22,500 bases of DNA from Tubiluchus corallicola (taxonomy: Eukaryota; Priapulida; Priapulimorpha; Priapulimorphida; Tubiluchidae), in assembly GCA_030141605.1 (NCBI GenBank), contig JAQGDQ010000661.1, forward strand, positions 1 to 22,500. Direction: 5' to 3'. Below the pieces are notes generated by a model. That model ran no database searches. It saw nothing but the letters and a program-made list of their open reading frames with translations, and was not told the DNA's origin. The position numbers and the translations under genes were made by a program. Shown here piece by piece: positions 1 to 7,569 of this stretch (position 1 is its first letter; every line of letters begins with the position of its first letter).

Positions 1-473
1 TTTATCCAATCCAAACTCTTTGATTTCTTAACCTTTTTTCCTTTCTTCGTCCTTTACTTTTCCTCTTCGTTCTCTTATTCTTTTCTACTTTTTTCTGCCT
101 CTTTTTCTGGCTATTTTCCTTAAATATGTTAAAGACTTTTGTACTTAGTGCAGTGTCTTGAGACAACAGATGAGTAACTATGACAGAATGACCATCACAA
201 TTACTTCTCACCCATATGAGGTCTCGGTTACACGTATTCCTTCCACTTAAGAGTTCTCGCTTTGATATGTGACCCAATGATTACATATAAGCTAATGCCT
301 CCATCACTGGGAGGTAGAAAAACTGCAATTCTCATTTACAGCATGTAACCCCAGGGGTGGATTAAATGTTACCTGTCCTGTAGTGCATATGAAGAAGTTC
401 TGAAGGTAATTGCTAAGACACTAGAATACAGGTGAGCTTTATTTATATAAATCATTAATAACACTATACTTTG
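1..473. other. No gene recognised; pyrimidine-rich start of window
   Basis: 1-125 is T/C-rich, and the reverse strand would read Lys/Arg-rich low complexity. Candidate splice sites exist (tttacag near 340, gtaatt near 403), but no peptide like the missing first exon of pentraxin domain 1 (LPxPxxLTEIS-like) was found. Confidence 0.5.
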
Positions 474-547
474 CTCTCTCTCCCTCCCTCTCCCTCCCTC
501 TCTCCTCCCTCTCTCCTCCCTCTCTCCCCCCTCTCTCTCTCTCTCTC

Positions 548-619
<72 letters not shown>
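474..619. repeat. CT-rich then TA microsatellite
   Basis: Imperfect ctccct/(ct)n is followed by about 40 bp of (ta)n. The open frame across it on the reverse strand is low complexity. Confidence 0.95.
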
Positions 620-621
<2 letters not shown>

Positions 622-815
622 AATGAAAGTTTAGACTCTATATAAAGAAATAGACTCATTTTATAGTTGAAATTTCTTGTGTGGAATTTTTAATGTTTTA
701 AGAAGAGAATGTAATAATATGACTAATGATCATAATTAAGAACTAATAATTAATAAAAATAAGGTAAAAAAATCGTGAGTGAGCATCACGACAGCGCATG
801 CGTTACTTTCTTCAG
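620..815. other. AT-rich, presumably intron upstream of the first visible exon
   Basis: No coding signal is visible. The stretch ends with the acceptor ttactttcttcag at 815. Confidence 0.5.
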
Positions 816-1033
816 ATCTCCTTCTGGATGAGAACCTCGGAGAAGGTAGGAGAGCCAACGATTTCGTACATCGGCGATCGCAACAGCTTGAAATACCACA
901 ACCAAACCACAACAAACAAAAACCCCACACAAAACCAAACACAAAAACAACCAAAATTTCGATTTCAACTGCAGGAGTATCGTCACAATTCAAGTGGATT
1001 TCAAATTAACCTTCTGCATCACAAAACCATTTT
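816..1033 (+). CDS. Exon: first half of pentraxin-like domain 1 (partial gene)
   Basis: The exon encodes 72 codons plus 2 nt. It opens with ISFWMRT, which parallels ISVWIRM at the start of the equivalent exon of domain 2 (5718-5923). The acceptor is ttactttcttcag ending at 815, and the donor is gtaagt at 1034. Frame enters at phase 0 and leaves at phase 2; the trailing tt joins c of the next exon to give Phe. The middle (residues 23-50) is rich in Asn, Gln, Lys and Thr and has N-glycosylation sequons (NQT twice, NSS once), unlike domain 2. This stretch may be a local low-complexity expansion of a loop. The preceding exon of domain 1 (the equivalent of 4691-4800) was not found in 1-780. The call rests on the paired exon structure and the matching motif. 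Confidence 0.8.
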
Positions 1034-2371
1034 GTAAGTTGTCATTCAGTAAAAACGGAACTCAAAAAGTTTGAATTTAGCTTTTTTATATTTTTTAATA
1101 TGAAATTCATGCAATGTAATGACAGTCGTTTTACTTTGCTAAATTTCATTCTTATTAAACATCAATCAAATTCTTTTTCTAATTAATACAATTAAGCTAA
1201 TAACGACACTGTTTAAAATAACTGAGCGGCTGAGTAATGCATGATCAGGGCTGAACTGTGACGTTTTGGGGCCCCAAAGCTAATGAAATTAAAGCGCCCC
1301 CAGACGGAGCCACCCCCTAATTTGCTCGCATTCGTCTCGAATATTTTTACTTGTGATATTTTTAGCAACTTTTGGGGCCTCATATTTCAAATAAAGGGTA
1401 TCAAAGAGGGGCCCTTATCTCACATAAAGGACCTCAAAGAAGGGCCTCTTTTTTAAAGTTGAAATTTTATTTTAAATTATATGAATTATTCCGGTTCTTA
1501 TATGGTTGAAGCAAGGTATGCTTGAGGGACCCTAGCCTACAGCCTATACTAGCCTATACGGTAATCCAGCCCTGCTCCCAAAGCTTGAGGGACCCTAGGC
1601 TGCAGCCTATACTAGCCTATACGGTAATCCAGCCCTGCTGTTAAAGCTTAATCTACCCTAGGCTGCAGCCTATACTAGCCTATACGGTAATCCAGCCCTG
1701 CTGTTAAAGCTTAAATTACCCTAGGCTGCAGCCTATACTAGCCTATAAGGTAATCCAGCCCTGCTGTTAAAGCTTAAACTACCCTAGGCTGCAGCCTATA
1801 CTAGCCTATACGGTAATCCAGCCCTGCTGTTAAAGCTTAATTTACCCTAGGCTGCAGCCTATACTAGCCTATACGGTAATCCAGCCCTGCTTTAATAGCT
1901 TAAAGTACCCTAGGCTGCAGCCTATACTAGCCTATACGGTAACCCAGCCCTGCTTTAATAGCTTAAGGTACCCTAGGCTGCAGCCTATACTAGCCTATAC
2001 GGTAACCCAGCCCTGCTGTTAAAGCTTAATGGACCCTATGCTACAGCCTATACTAGCCTATAGGGTAATCCAGCCCTGCTCCCAAAGCTTGAGGGACCCT
2101 AGGCTGCAGCCTATACTAGCCTATAGGGTAATCCAGCCCTGCTCCCAAAGCTTGAGTGACCCTAGGCTGTAGCCTATACTAGCCTAGAGGGTAATCCAGT
2201 CCTGCTTCCAAAGCTTGAGGGACCCTAGGACCCAGCCCTGATTACAGTTGTGCCACCCACACCAACACTTGAGCAACATCATCTTGACAGGCAGAACTGA
2301 TGAATCAAACTTTAAGATTGAGCAAAATGCGTAAGATGCTTTAGTAATAATTATCATCTTTACCATTTCAG
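1034..2371 (+). other. Intron 1 of the pentraxin-like gene
   Basis: The intron runs from donor gtaagt to acceptor catctttaccatttcag. It holds unrecognised AT-rich sequence (1040-1250), a decayed GC-rich repeat-like patch (1255-1445) with a 12-bp palindrome ttggggccccaa at 1266 and a degenerate duplication of 'aaagg..tcaaagaRGGgCC' (about 1395 and 1432), and then the 63-bp minisatellite. Confidence 0.8.
1528..2241. repeat. 63-bp minisatellite, 11 full copies plus a partial one, in intron 1
   Basis: Units begin at gaccctagg (1528, 1591 and so on to 2221), exactly 63 bp apart with no net length change. Each unit carries cctataCtagcctata and ccagccctgct, and most carry the perfect 14-bp palindrome taggctgcagccta. 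The outer units (cccaaagcttgaggga) differ from the central units (gttaaagcttaa), so units have homogenised in blocks. A diverged single copy lies at 18127-18190. Confidence 0.95.
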
Positions 2372-2757
2372 CAATATTGAAAATGTTAACGTTCGAGATG
2401 CAAGATGGCACCACATTAGTTTCACCTGGATGGGAGGAATGCACCCATTAGGTACTGTATATGTTGATTACGTCCATAGATCACAACATGAAATTGGAAA
2501 GCCTGACCGCCTGCTTCCGTTAGAACTGGTAATCCTAGCCAGAGGAGTCACTGAACGACTGGACATTGGCGATTTTTTCAAAGGAGAAATTACAGACTTT
2601 AACCTGTACGACGTGTGTCTGGAACCTTGGAAAGTAGAAGAGTTGTCCATGACTTGTGCATCGAATGATGGCAACGTATTTTCCTGGAACGATTTCAGGA
2701 TTGGTGCCCAGAAAGGAGTCAAGGTCCACACTCCAACTACGTGTCCGAAATATGCAT
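2372..2757 (+). CDS. Exon: second half of pentraxin-like domain 1
   Basis: The exon enters at phase 2 and leaves at phase 1, with donor gtaagt at 2758. It encodes residues 74-201: RWHHISFTW (the strand of the pentraxin signature, with Ser where the classical HxC cysteine would be), GTVYVDY, KGEITDFNLYD, then TCASNDGNVFSW and closing Cys197. The equivalent exon of domain 2 (6620-7259) begins at the same phase and almost the same place relative to HH. The methionine at 2430 is internal and not a start. Reading on past the donor gives a short unrelated tail and a stop at 2817-2819, which is intron. The call is strong because motif order and splice signals agree. Confidence 0.88.
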
Positions 2758-4690
2758 GTAAGTCCCGTTTGAGAACAGCAACTCTTTTGTCTACCTTATA
2801 TTTAATTTTAGTGGAATAAAGTGATCATTAAGTGATCGCGTAAGGTGATCACCATTACCTTGATTACTAAATAAGCATCACTTCAATTATTATTCGATTT
2901 TTATCCATGTAATCCATTTTTGTTGTAATCTTAGTTTTTACTTTTTATATCATGTTCTGCTGAGTGAATTACTGTTAATTTTTACACAGTCATTAGGTAC
3001 AACTATGACTTGCAGTGTTCTGCTGAGTAAATTACTGTTAATTTTTACACAGTCATTAGGTACAACTATGACTTGTAGTGTTCTGCTGAGTGAATTACTG
3101 TTAATTTTTACACAGTCATTAGGTACAACTATGACTTGCAGTGTTCTGCTGAGTGAATTACTGTTAATTTTTACACAGTCATTAGGTACAATTATGACTT
3201 GTAGTGTTCTGCTGAGTGAATTACTGTTAATTTTTACACAGCCATTAGGTACAGCTATGACTTGTAGTGTTCTGCTGAGTGAATTACTGTTAATTTTTTC
3301 ACAGTCATTAGGTACAACTATGACTTGTAGTCTTCTGCTGAGTGAATTACTGTTAATTTTTACACAGTCATTAGGTACAGCTATGACTTGTAGTGTTCTG
3401 CTGAGTGAATTACTGTTAATTTTTTCACAGTCATTAGGTACAACTATGACTTGCAGTGTTCTGCTGAGTGAATTACTGTTAATTTTTTCACAGTCATTAG
3501 GTACAGCTATCACTTGTAGTGTTCTGCTGAGTGAATTACTGTTAATTTTTACACCGTCATTAGGTACAATTATGACTTGTAGTGTTCTGCTGAGTGAATT
3601 ACTGTTAATTTTTACACAGTCATTAGGTACAACTATCACTTGTAGTGTTCTGCTGAGTAAATTACTGTTAATTTTTTCACAGTCATTAGGTACAACTATG
3701 ACTTATAGTGTTCTGCTGAGTGAATTACTGTTAATTTTTACACAGTCATTAGGTACAACTATCACTTGTAGTGTTCTGCTGAGTGAATTACTGTTAATTT
3801 TTACACAGTCATTAGGTACAACTATCACTTGTAGTGTTCTGCTGAGTGAATTACTGTTAATTTTTACACAGTCATTAGGTACAACTATCACTTGTAGTGT
3901 TCTGCTGAGTGAATTACTGTTAATTTTTTCACAGTCATTAGGTACAGCTATGACTTGTAGTGTTCTGCTGAGTGAATTACTGTTAATTTTTTCACAGTCA
4001 TTAGGTACAGCTATGACTTGTAGTGTTCTGCTGAGTGAATTACTGTTAATTTTTTCACAGTCATTAGGTACAGCTATGACTTGTAGTGTTCTGCTGAGTG
4101 AATTACTGTTAATTTTTTCACAGTCATTAGGTACAGCTATGACTTGTAGTGTTCTGCTGAGTGAATTACTGTTAATTTTTTCACAGTCATTAGGTACAGC
4201 TATGACTTGTAGTGTTCTGCTGAGTGAATTACTGTTAATTTTTACACAGTCATTAGGTACAACTATGACTTGTAGTGTTCTGCTGAGTGAATTACTGTTA
4301 ATTTTTACACAGCCATTAGGTACAACTATGACTTGTAGTGTTCTGCTGAGTGAATTACTGTTAATTTTTTCACAGTCATTAGGTACAACTATGACTTGTA
4401 GTGTTCTGCTGAGTGAATTACTGTTAATTTTTTCACAGTCATTAGGTACAACTATGACCTGTAGTGTTCTGCTGAGTGAATTACTGTTAATTTTTACAAA
4501 TTCATTAGGTACAACTATCACTTGCAGTGTTTTGCTGAGTAAATTACTGTTAATTTTTTCACAGTCATTAGGTACAACTATCACTTGTAGTGTTCTGCTG
4601 AGTGAATTACTGTTATTTTTTTCACAGTCATTAGGTACAACTATCACTTGTAGTGTTCTGCTGACTGAATTACTGTTGTTTTTTTCACAG
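2758..4690 (+). other. Intron 2 of the pentraxin-like gene (mostly tandem array)
   Basis: The donor is gtaagt. The first ~195 nt are AT-rich sequence with a small gtgatca repeat (2820-2850). The rest, from 2953, is the 63-bp array, whose last copy supplies the acceptor tttttttttcacag at 4690. About 90 percent of this intron is therefore copies of its own 3' end. Confidence 0.85.
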
Positions 4691-4716
4691 TCATTATGTA
4701 CAACTATGACTTGCAG
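2953..4716 (+). repeat. 63-bp array, exactly 28 copies, whose unit contains a 3' splice site plus exon start
   Basis: Units begin at tgttctgctgagtgaatta and end at gacttgYag; 1764 bp divides exactly into 28 x 63 with no indels. Unit positions about 25-37 form a pyrimidine tract plus CAG, and positions 38-63 match the first 26 nt of the exon at 4691. Variants (tacacag/ttcacag, acaact/acagct, ctatgac/ctatcac, ttgtag/ttgcag) occur in runs. A block around 3930-4200 repeats one combination about five times, indicating recent local expansion. Because 63 is a multiple of three, both strands stay open over long stretches. That is a by-product and not coding evidence. Confidence 0.95.
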
Positions 4717-4800
4717 TGGACGTACCAGGGAAGACCAGATTCGAAGGTCTGGTTTCATCGGGGACTGCCTGGTCCGCCAAGGCAGTTAACAGAAATATCG
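4691..4800 (+). CDS. Exon: start of pentraxin-like domain 2
   Basis: The exon encodes 2 nt plus 36 codons (residues 202-238), enters at phase 1 and leaves at phase 0, with donor gtaagt at 4801. The peptide contains YDLQWTYQGRPDSKVWF and RGLPGPPRQLTEIS, which resembles the opening strand and the 'LP..LTxxTxxxW' region of pentraxin domains. The first 26 nt belong to the last unit of the 63-bp array. I chose acceptor 4690 over the alternative CAG at 4716 because only 4690, joined to the exon at 5718, gives the family-like run LTEIS-ISVWIR. The 4716 choice keeps a frame with a different acceptor (5709) but loses that similarity. This last unit has att-atg-tac where the others have att-agg-tac. 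Confidence 0.78.
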
Positions 4801-4929
4801 GTAAGTACTCTTGCAATAGTATCCTCATCCTTTTAGAGATCACCTCAACTTTACTTCATATGATGTAAATTTCATCTAGCATATACAACTTGATGGTTGG
4901 TATAATAGGGTAGTTTTAGTTCTACTAAT

Positions 4930-5160
4930 CAGGGCCTATTTCAGCCTGAGCGAGGCCCGGAGAAGTGGGGCGTGTGAGGCCCCCACGGGCCTCGCTTAGG
5001 CTGAAATTTTTGAACTGCTAGAATGCCGGAGAAGTATTTTCGAAGAGAAAATATGGAGTTATACAGTTGTTAAAGGAAAGAACAATTGCAAGAAAAACTG
5101 CTTTATTCTCAAGACCAGTCCTTAATACTTGTCAATACTGGCAAATGGCGCAGGTGCGGC

Positions 5161-5253
<93 letters not shown>

Positions 5254-5375
5254 GAAAGGGAGAGAGGAGGCAGTATGTTCGCATAAAGCAAAAAAAAATT
5301 ACCTTGGCGTGAAGCCCCTCTGGAGGATGAAGCCCGGGGAAGTATCCCCACTCCCCCCCCCTGAAATAGGCCCTG
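4930..5375. mobile_element. Non-autonomous hAT-like MITE, 446 bp, with TIRs and 8-bp target duplication
   Basis: The termini are perfect 15-bp inverted repeats: cagggcctatttcag at 4930-4944 and ctgaaataggccctg at 5361-5375. The flanks ctactaat (4922-4929) and ctactaac (5376-5383) are an 8-bp target duplication with one mismatch and fit the hAT preference nTnnnnAn. CAGGG-type ends are also typical of hAT elements. A subterminal hairpin pairs 4939-4958 with 4987-5006. The middle contains a GA microsatellite. No transposase coding is present, so it would have moved in trans. Confidence 0.85.
5166..5268. repeat. GA microsatellite inside the MITE
   Basis: This is an almost pure (ga)n run of about 85 bp, followed by gtgaaagggagagagg. 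It has probably expanded within the MITE and accounts for a good part of the element's length. Confidence 0.95.
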
Positions 5376-5499
5376 CTACTAACCCATCTTACCTGTTCTC
5401 CCCTTCAACTTCCCTCTAACCACTAATACTTCCGGTCTTTTGTTTGTCTAATCCTTTCCACTCCTCTGTCAGAAGGCACAAGGTCTTCTTTAATTCTGG

Positions 5500-5620
5500 C
5501 AGGTAAATGAAATATTATTTGTTATGTTATTGTATAGAAATTGGGTGCTTTTTTTGGTTAAATTTTGTAAAAATATTTCATTTAAAGTGGAAATAAATAT
5601 TACATTACATTACGTAGGTA
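5500..5620 (+). mobile_element. Possible retroposon 3' tail
   Basis: AT-rich sequence ends in gtggaaataaat and then (attac)n. A polyadenylation-type signal next to a short 3' microsatellite is typical of the end of LINE-like retroposons. No coding part is visible. A similar gtggaaataaata tail occurs at about 11526. Confidence 0.3.
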
Positions 5621-5717
5621 TAAATTTTGAAAATTTCTCTAATCAATGTGATTTAGAAGACATATGAGTTGTGTCGGCAGACTTTTGTTCAAAATACAGA
5701 AGAAATTGCCTTTGTAG

Positions 5718-5923
5718 ATTTCAGTTTGGATTAGGATGGACATCTGTCATTCGTTTGGTCAGCCTGCCATCATCTCATTTGCCAGAGACATTCCACTGGG
5801 AGTAAGCCATCGCAAGATTCAAAGAGAAAGGTTAGCAGATAAACGAGAAATAGAAGTGCGATTGCAAGTTGGAGGATATAACTCTGCAATGTTGGTCCGT
5901 CTTGCAGGTGCCAAGACAGACTT
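5718..5923 (+). CDS. Exon: middle of pentraxin-like domain 2
   Basis: The exon encodes 68 codons plus 2 nt (residues 239-306), enters at phase 0 and leaves at phase 2, with donor gtaagt at 5924. It starts ISVWIRMDICHSFGQPAIIS, aligning with ISFWMRTSEKVGEPTISY of the 816 exon, and continues through IEVRLQVGG to the AGAKTD end. In pentraxins this part carries the strand with the first disulfide cysteine (as in FTVCLHF). Here the aligned position is Ser, and its partner in the HxC motif is also missing (Gly in the next exon), so the pair appears lost together. Acceptor 5717 was chosen because it keeps phase with the exon before and avoids the in-frame TAG that overlaps the acceptor. The methionine at 5736 is internal. 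Confidence 0.85.
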
Positions 5924-6151
5924 GTAAGTACCATCTGTTCCCCGTTTCCATGGCAACGGCAATTAAGAACTGTATCATTTGTATTTTATAATCTGGATAT
6001 GTTTTTAACATCGACTTTTTTACTTAAAGTATGTAGAATATTTTCTTATACCGGAAACGGAACGTGTTTTTTACGTTTTCATCGTTTTGCTTCTCACACC
6101 AGCCAGTTTTTCCAAGCTTATAGTAATAAAAAAAGAATCCTCTATTGGTGA

Positions 6152-6459
6152 TTCTTTTTCTCAGTTCAACAGGACTTAGTTCATGGCTTCTTCTTAGTTC
6201 AGCAGGACTTAGTTCATGGCTTCTTCTTAGTTCAACAGGACTTAGTTCATGGCTCCTTCTTAGTTCAATAGGACTTAGTTCATGGCTTCTTCTTAGTTCA
6301 ACAGGACTTAGTTCATGGCTTCTTCTTAGTTCAACAGGACTTAGTTCATGGCTTCTTCTTAGTTCAACAGGACTTAGTTCATGGCTTCTTAGTTCAACAG
6401 AACTTAGTTCATTGCTTCTTCTTAGTTCAACAGGAGTTAGTTCATGGCTTCTTCTTAGA
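6152..6459. repeat. 33-bp minisatellite, about 8 full units, in intron 4
   Basis: Units start at ttcatggcttctt (6180, 6213, 6246, 6279, 6312, 6345, 6378, 6408, 6441). Seven are 33 bp; the one at 6378 has lost a 3-bp ctt. Every unit contains cttagttcaacagg. Long open frames on both strands follow from the 3n length and are not genes. Confidence 0.95.
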
Positions 6460-6525
6460 TGTGTGTGTTCTTTTGAAGCTGAACTTAAGTTCATGCTCAC
6501 TAACTAACTAAGGAGTCCTAAGTCC

Positions 6526-6567
6526 CTGAACTAAGTCCTGTTGAACTAAGAAGAAGCCATGAACTAA
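6526..6567. repeat. Inverted copy of the 33-bp unit
   Basis: The stretch from ctgaactaagtcctgttg through aagccatgaactaa is the reverse complement of the array consensus. With the nearest array units it would make a stem of about 40 bp with a loop of roughly 70-100 nt. Confidence 0.9.
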
Positions 6568-6619
6568 ACAATGTTGCACCTCTCAGGGTTATTTTCCTTG
6601 AATTTTTTTGTTTTTTCAG

Positions 6620-7259
6620 AGTAATTAAACAAGGTGCATCAGCAATCATGGATGGGAAATTTCATCACGTTGGTCTGACGTGGTCCTCAGCAGATGGTTC
6701 CCTAGATTTTTACATCGATGGCAAGCCCGCTGTATATGACTATCTGTTGGGAAAAAAGAAAATCGATCCCAACTCACCAAAATATCAAGTTGGTGAAACA
6801 ATAGCAACTCATAGTAAGGTTGTGGAGAATCCTAATGACTTCTTCATAGGGCAGACGCTACATGGATGGGAGTCAGAAGATCCTACATATTTCATAGGTG
6901 ACATGACGGACTTCAACATTTACGATCGTCAACTGAATGCAAGTGCCATGTTAGAACTCTACCGATCTTGTCCGGCAAATGATGGCAATATTCTGCAATG
7001 GTCGGACGTGCGCGTGGGAATTGAAGGAGACATGGTCATCCATCCGATGACCGCCTGTGTACCCGACGTCCCGCAGAGGCAGGTTCCGGATCTCCGTAAG
7101 CGCAGAGCGATAAGCGTTCAAAAAGTGCACGACTGCTCGGATCCGGATGAGTTGGAAAATTCTGGCCTTCTCTGGATGCAAAGCAAGAGTATGGCTTCAT
7201 TGCAGAACCACGTTTCCTTTTTAGTTCTGGCAACACTGGTTTTATTTGCAGTATTGTGA
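6620..7259 (+). CDS. Last exon: rest of pentraxin-like domain 2, dibasic site, GPI-like tail, stop
   Basis: The exon encodes residues 307-519. The pentraxin-like strand is HHVGLTWSS (322-330, Gly where the classical signature has Cys). It is followed by GSLDFYIDGKP (333-343), FFIGQTLHG, FIGDMTDFNIYDRQL (398-412), then SCPANDGNILQW and Cys453. After the domain come LRKRR (465-469), a furin-type cleavage motif, an acidic stretch with Cys479, ENSG, and a C-terminus whose last 15 residues (505-519) are almost wholly hydrophobic. No basic residues follow the hydrophobic end, as expected for a GPI-attachment signal; a short transmembrane anchor is less likely. The acceptor is ttgttttttcag and the phase is 2. 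The methionine at 6648 is internal. The stop TGA is at 7257-7259. Confidence 0.9.
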
Positions 7260-7260
7260 T

Positions 7261-7569
7261 AGATGGTGTTCAAATGGTGCATAGATGGTGTAAAAATGGT
7301 GCATAGATGGTGTGCAAATGGTGCATAGATGGTGTGCAAATGGTGTATAGATGGTGTACAAATGGTTCATAGATGGTGTACAATTGTTGCACAGATGGTG
7401 TACAGATGATGCATAGATGGTGTACAATTGCTGCATAGATGGTGTACAAATGGTGCATAGATGGTGTACAAATGGTGCACAGATGGTGTACAATTGCTGC
7501 ATAGATGGCGTACAAATGGTGCACAGATGGTGTACAAATGGTGCATAGATGGTGTACAAATGGTGCATG
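7261..7569. repeat. 22-bp minisatellite, about 14 copies, directly after the stop codon
   Basis: The unit is agatggtgtacaaatggtgc plus at. It begins one nucleotide after the TGA of the pentraxin-like gene and so lies in its 3' UTR. Units differ in tgcacag/tgcatag and aaatggtgc/aattgctgc. The reverse strand is open in more than one frame (His/Thr/Cys-rich peptides) only because the unit lacks stops there. Confidence 0.95.

Larger units (their letters stand above)
4801..5717 (+). other. Intron 3 of the pentraxin-like gene
   Basis: The intron runs from gtaagt to acceptor tgcctttgtag at 5717. It contains a complete hAT-like MITE (4930-5375) and, after it, a stretch ending in a retroposon-like tail (5590-5620). 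The alternative acceptors tacag (~5696) and tttcag (5709) are less good: the first puts an in-frame TAG into the exon, and the second needs a different upstream phase. Confidence 0.75.
5924..6619 (+). other. Intron 4 of the pentraxin-like gene
   Basis: The intron runs from gtaagt to acceptor ttgttttttcag at 6619. It is dominated by the 33-bp array (6152-6459) and an inverted copy of that unit (6526-6567), which together could fold as a hairpin in the pre-mRNA. Confidence 0.85.
816..7259 (+). other. Gene span: tandem pentraxin-like domain protein, 3' part (519 residues visible)
   Basis: This is the spliced model of five exons totalling 1560 nt, which reads without a stop to the TGA at 7257. 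Intron phases are 2, 1, 0 and 2, and each junction restores the frame. Domain 1 covers about residues 1-201 and domain 2 about 205-455. Each domain has the pentraxin-like HHxxxTW strand, a GxxTDFNxYD strand, and a closing Cys...DGNxxxW...Cys segment (C168/C197 and C424/C453). Tail features are LRKRR (465-469), Cys479 and a hydrophobic end (505-519). Pentraxin/LamG folds are extracellular ligand-binding beta-sandwiches, so I infer a surface or secreted recognition protein. The usual pentraxin calcium motif GQEQD is not kept (GQTLH in domain 2, ARGVT in domain 1), and neither is the usual HxC cysteine. A Laminin_G_3 assignment is an alternative. The N-terminus and promoter are not seen. Confidence 0.85.

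Noticed and set aside
2-277. 91-codon minus-strand frame with Lys/Arg-rich end
   Set aside because: The basic end comes from a T/C-rich strand. No family motif, splice context or other support.
1528-4716. CRISPR-like regular arrays
   Set aside because: Whole 63-bp units repeat with no unique spacers, and the context is a eukaryotic intron.
3005-4789. 594-codon plus-strand open frame with a 21-residue repeat, and open frames on the opposite strand
   Set aside because: Produced by a 63-bp (3n) satellite unit without stops in those frames. The true exon at 4691 uses a different frame, and the array lies in an intron.
4717-4800. Alternative exon start after CAG at 4716
   Set aside because: Phase can be kept with an acceptor at 5709, but the resulting peptide lacks the pentraxin-like LP..LTEISISVW run given by 4690 plus 5718. 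An AG closer to the pyrimidine tract (4690) would also normally be used first.
6024-6507. Repeat proteins (SHELSPVELRR-like and its complement)
   Set aside because: By-product of the 33-bp intronic minisatellite; no splice or start support.
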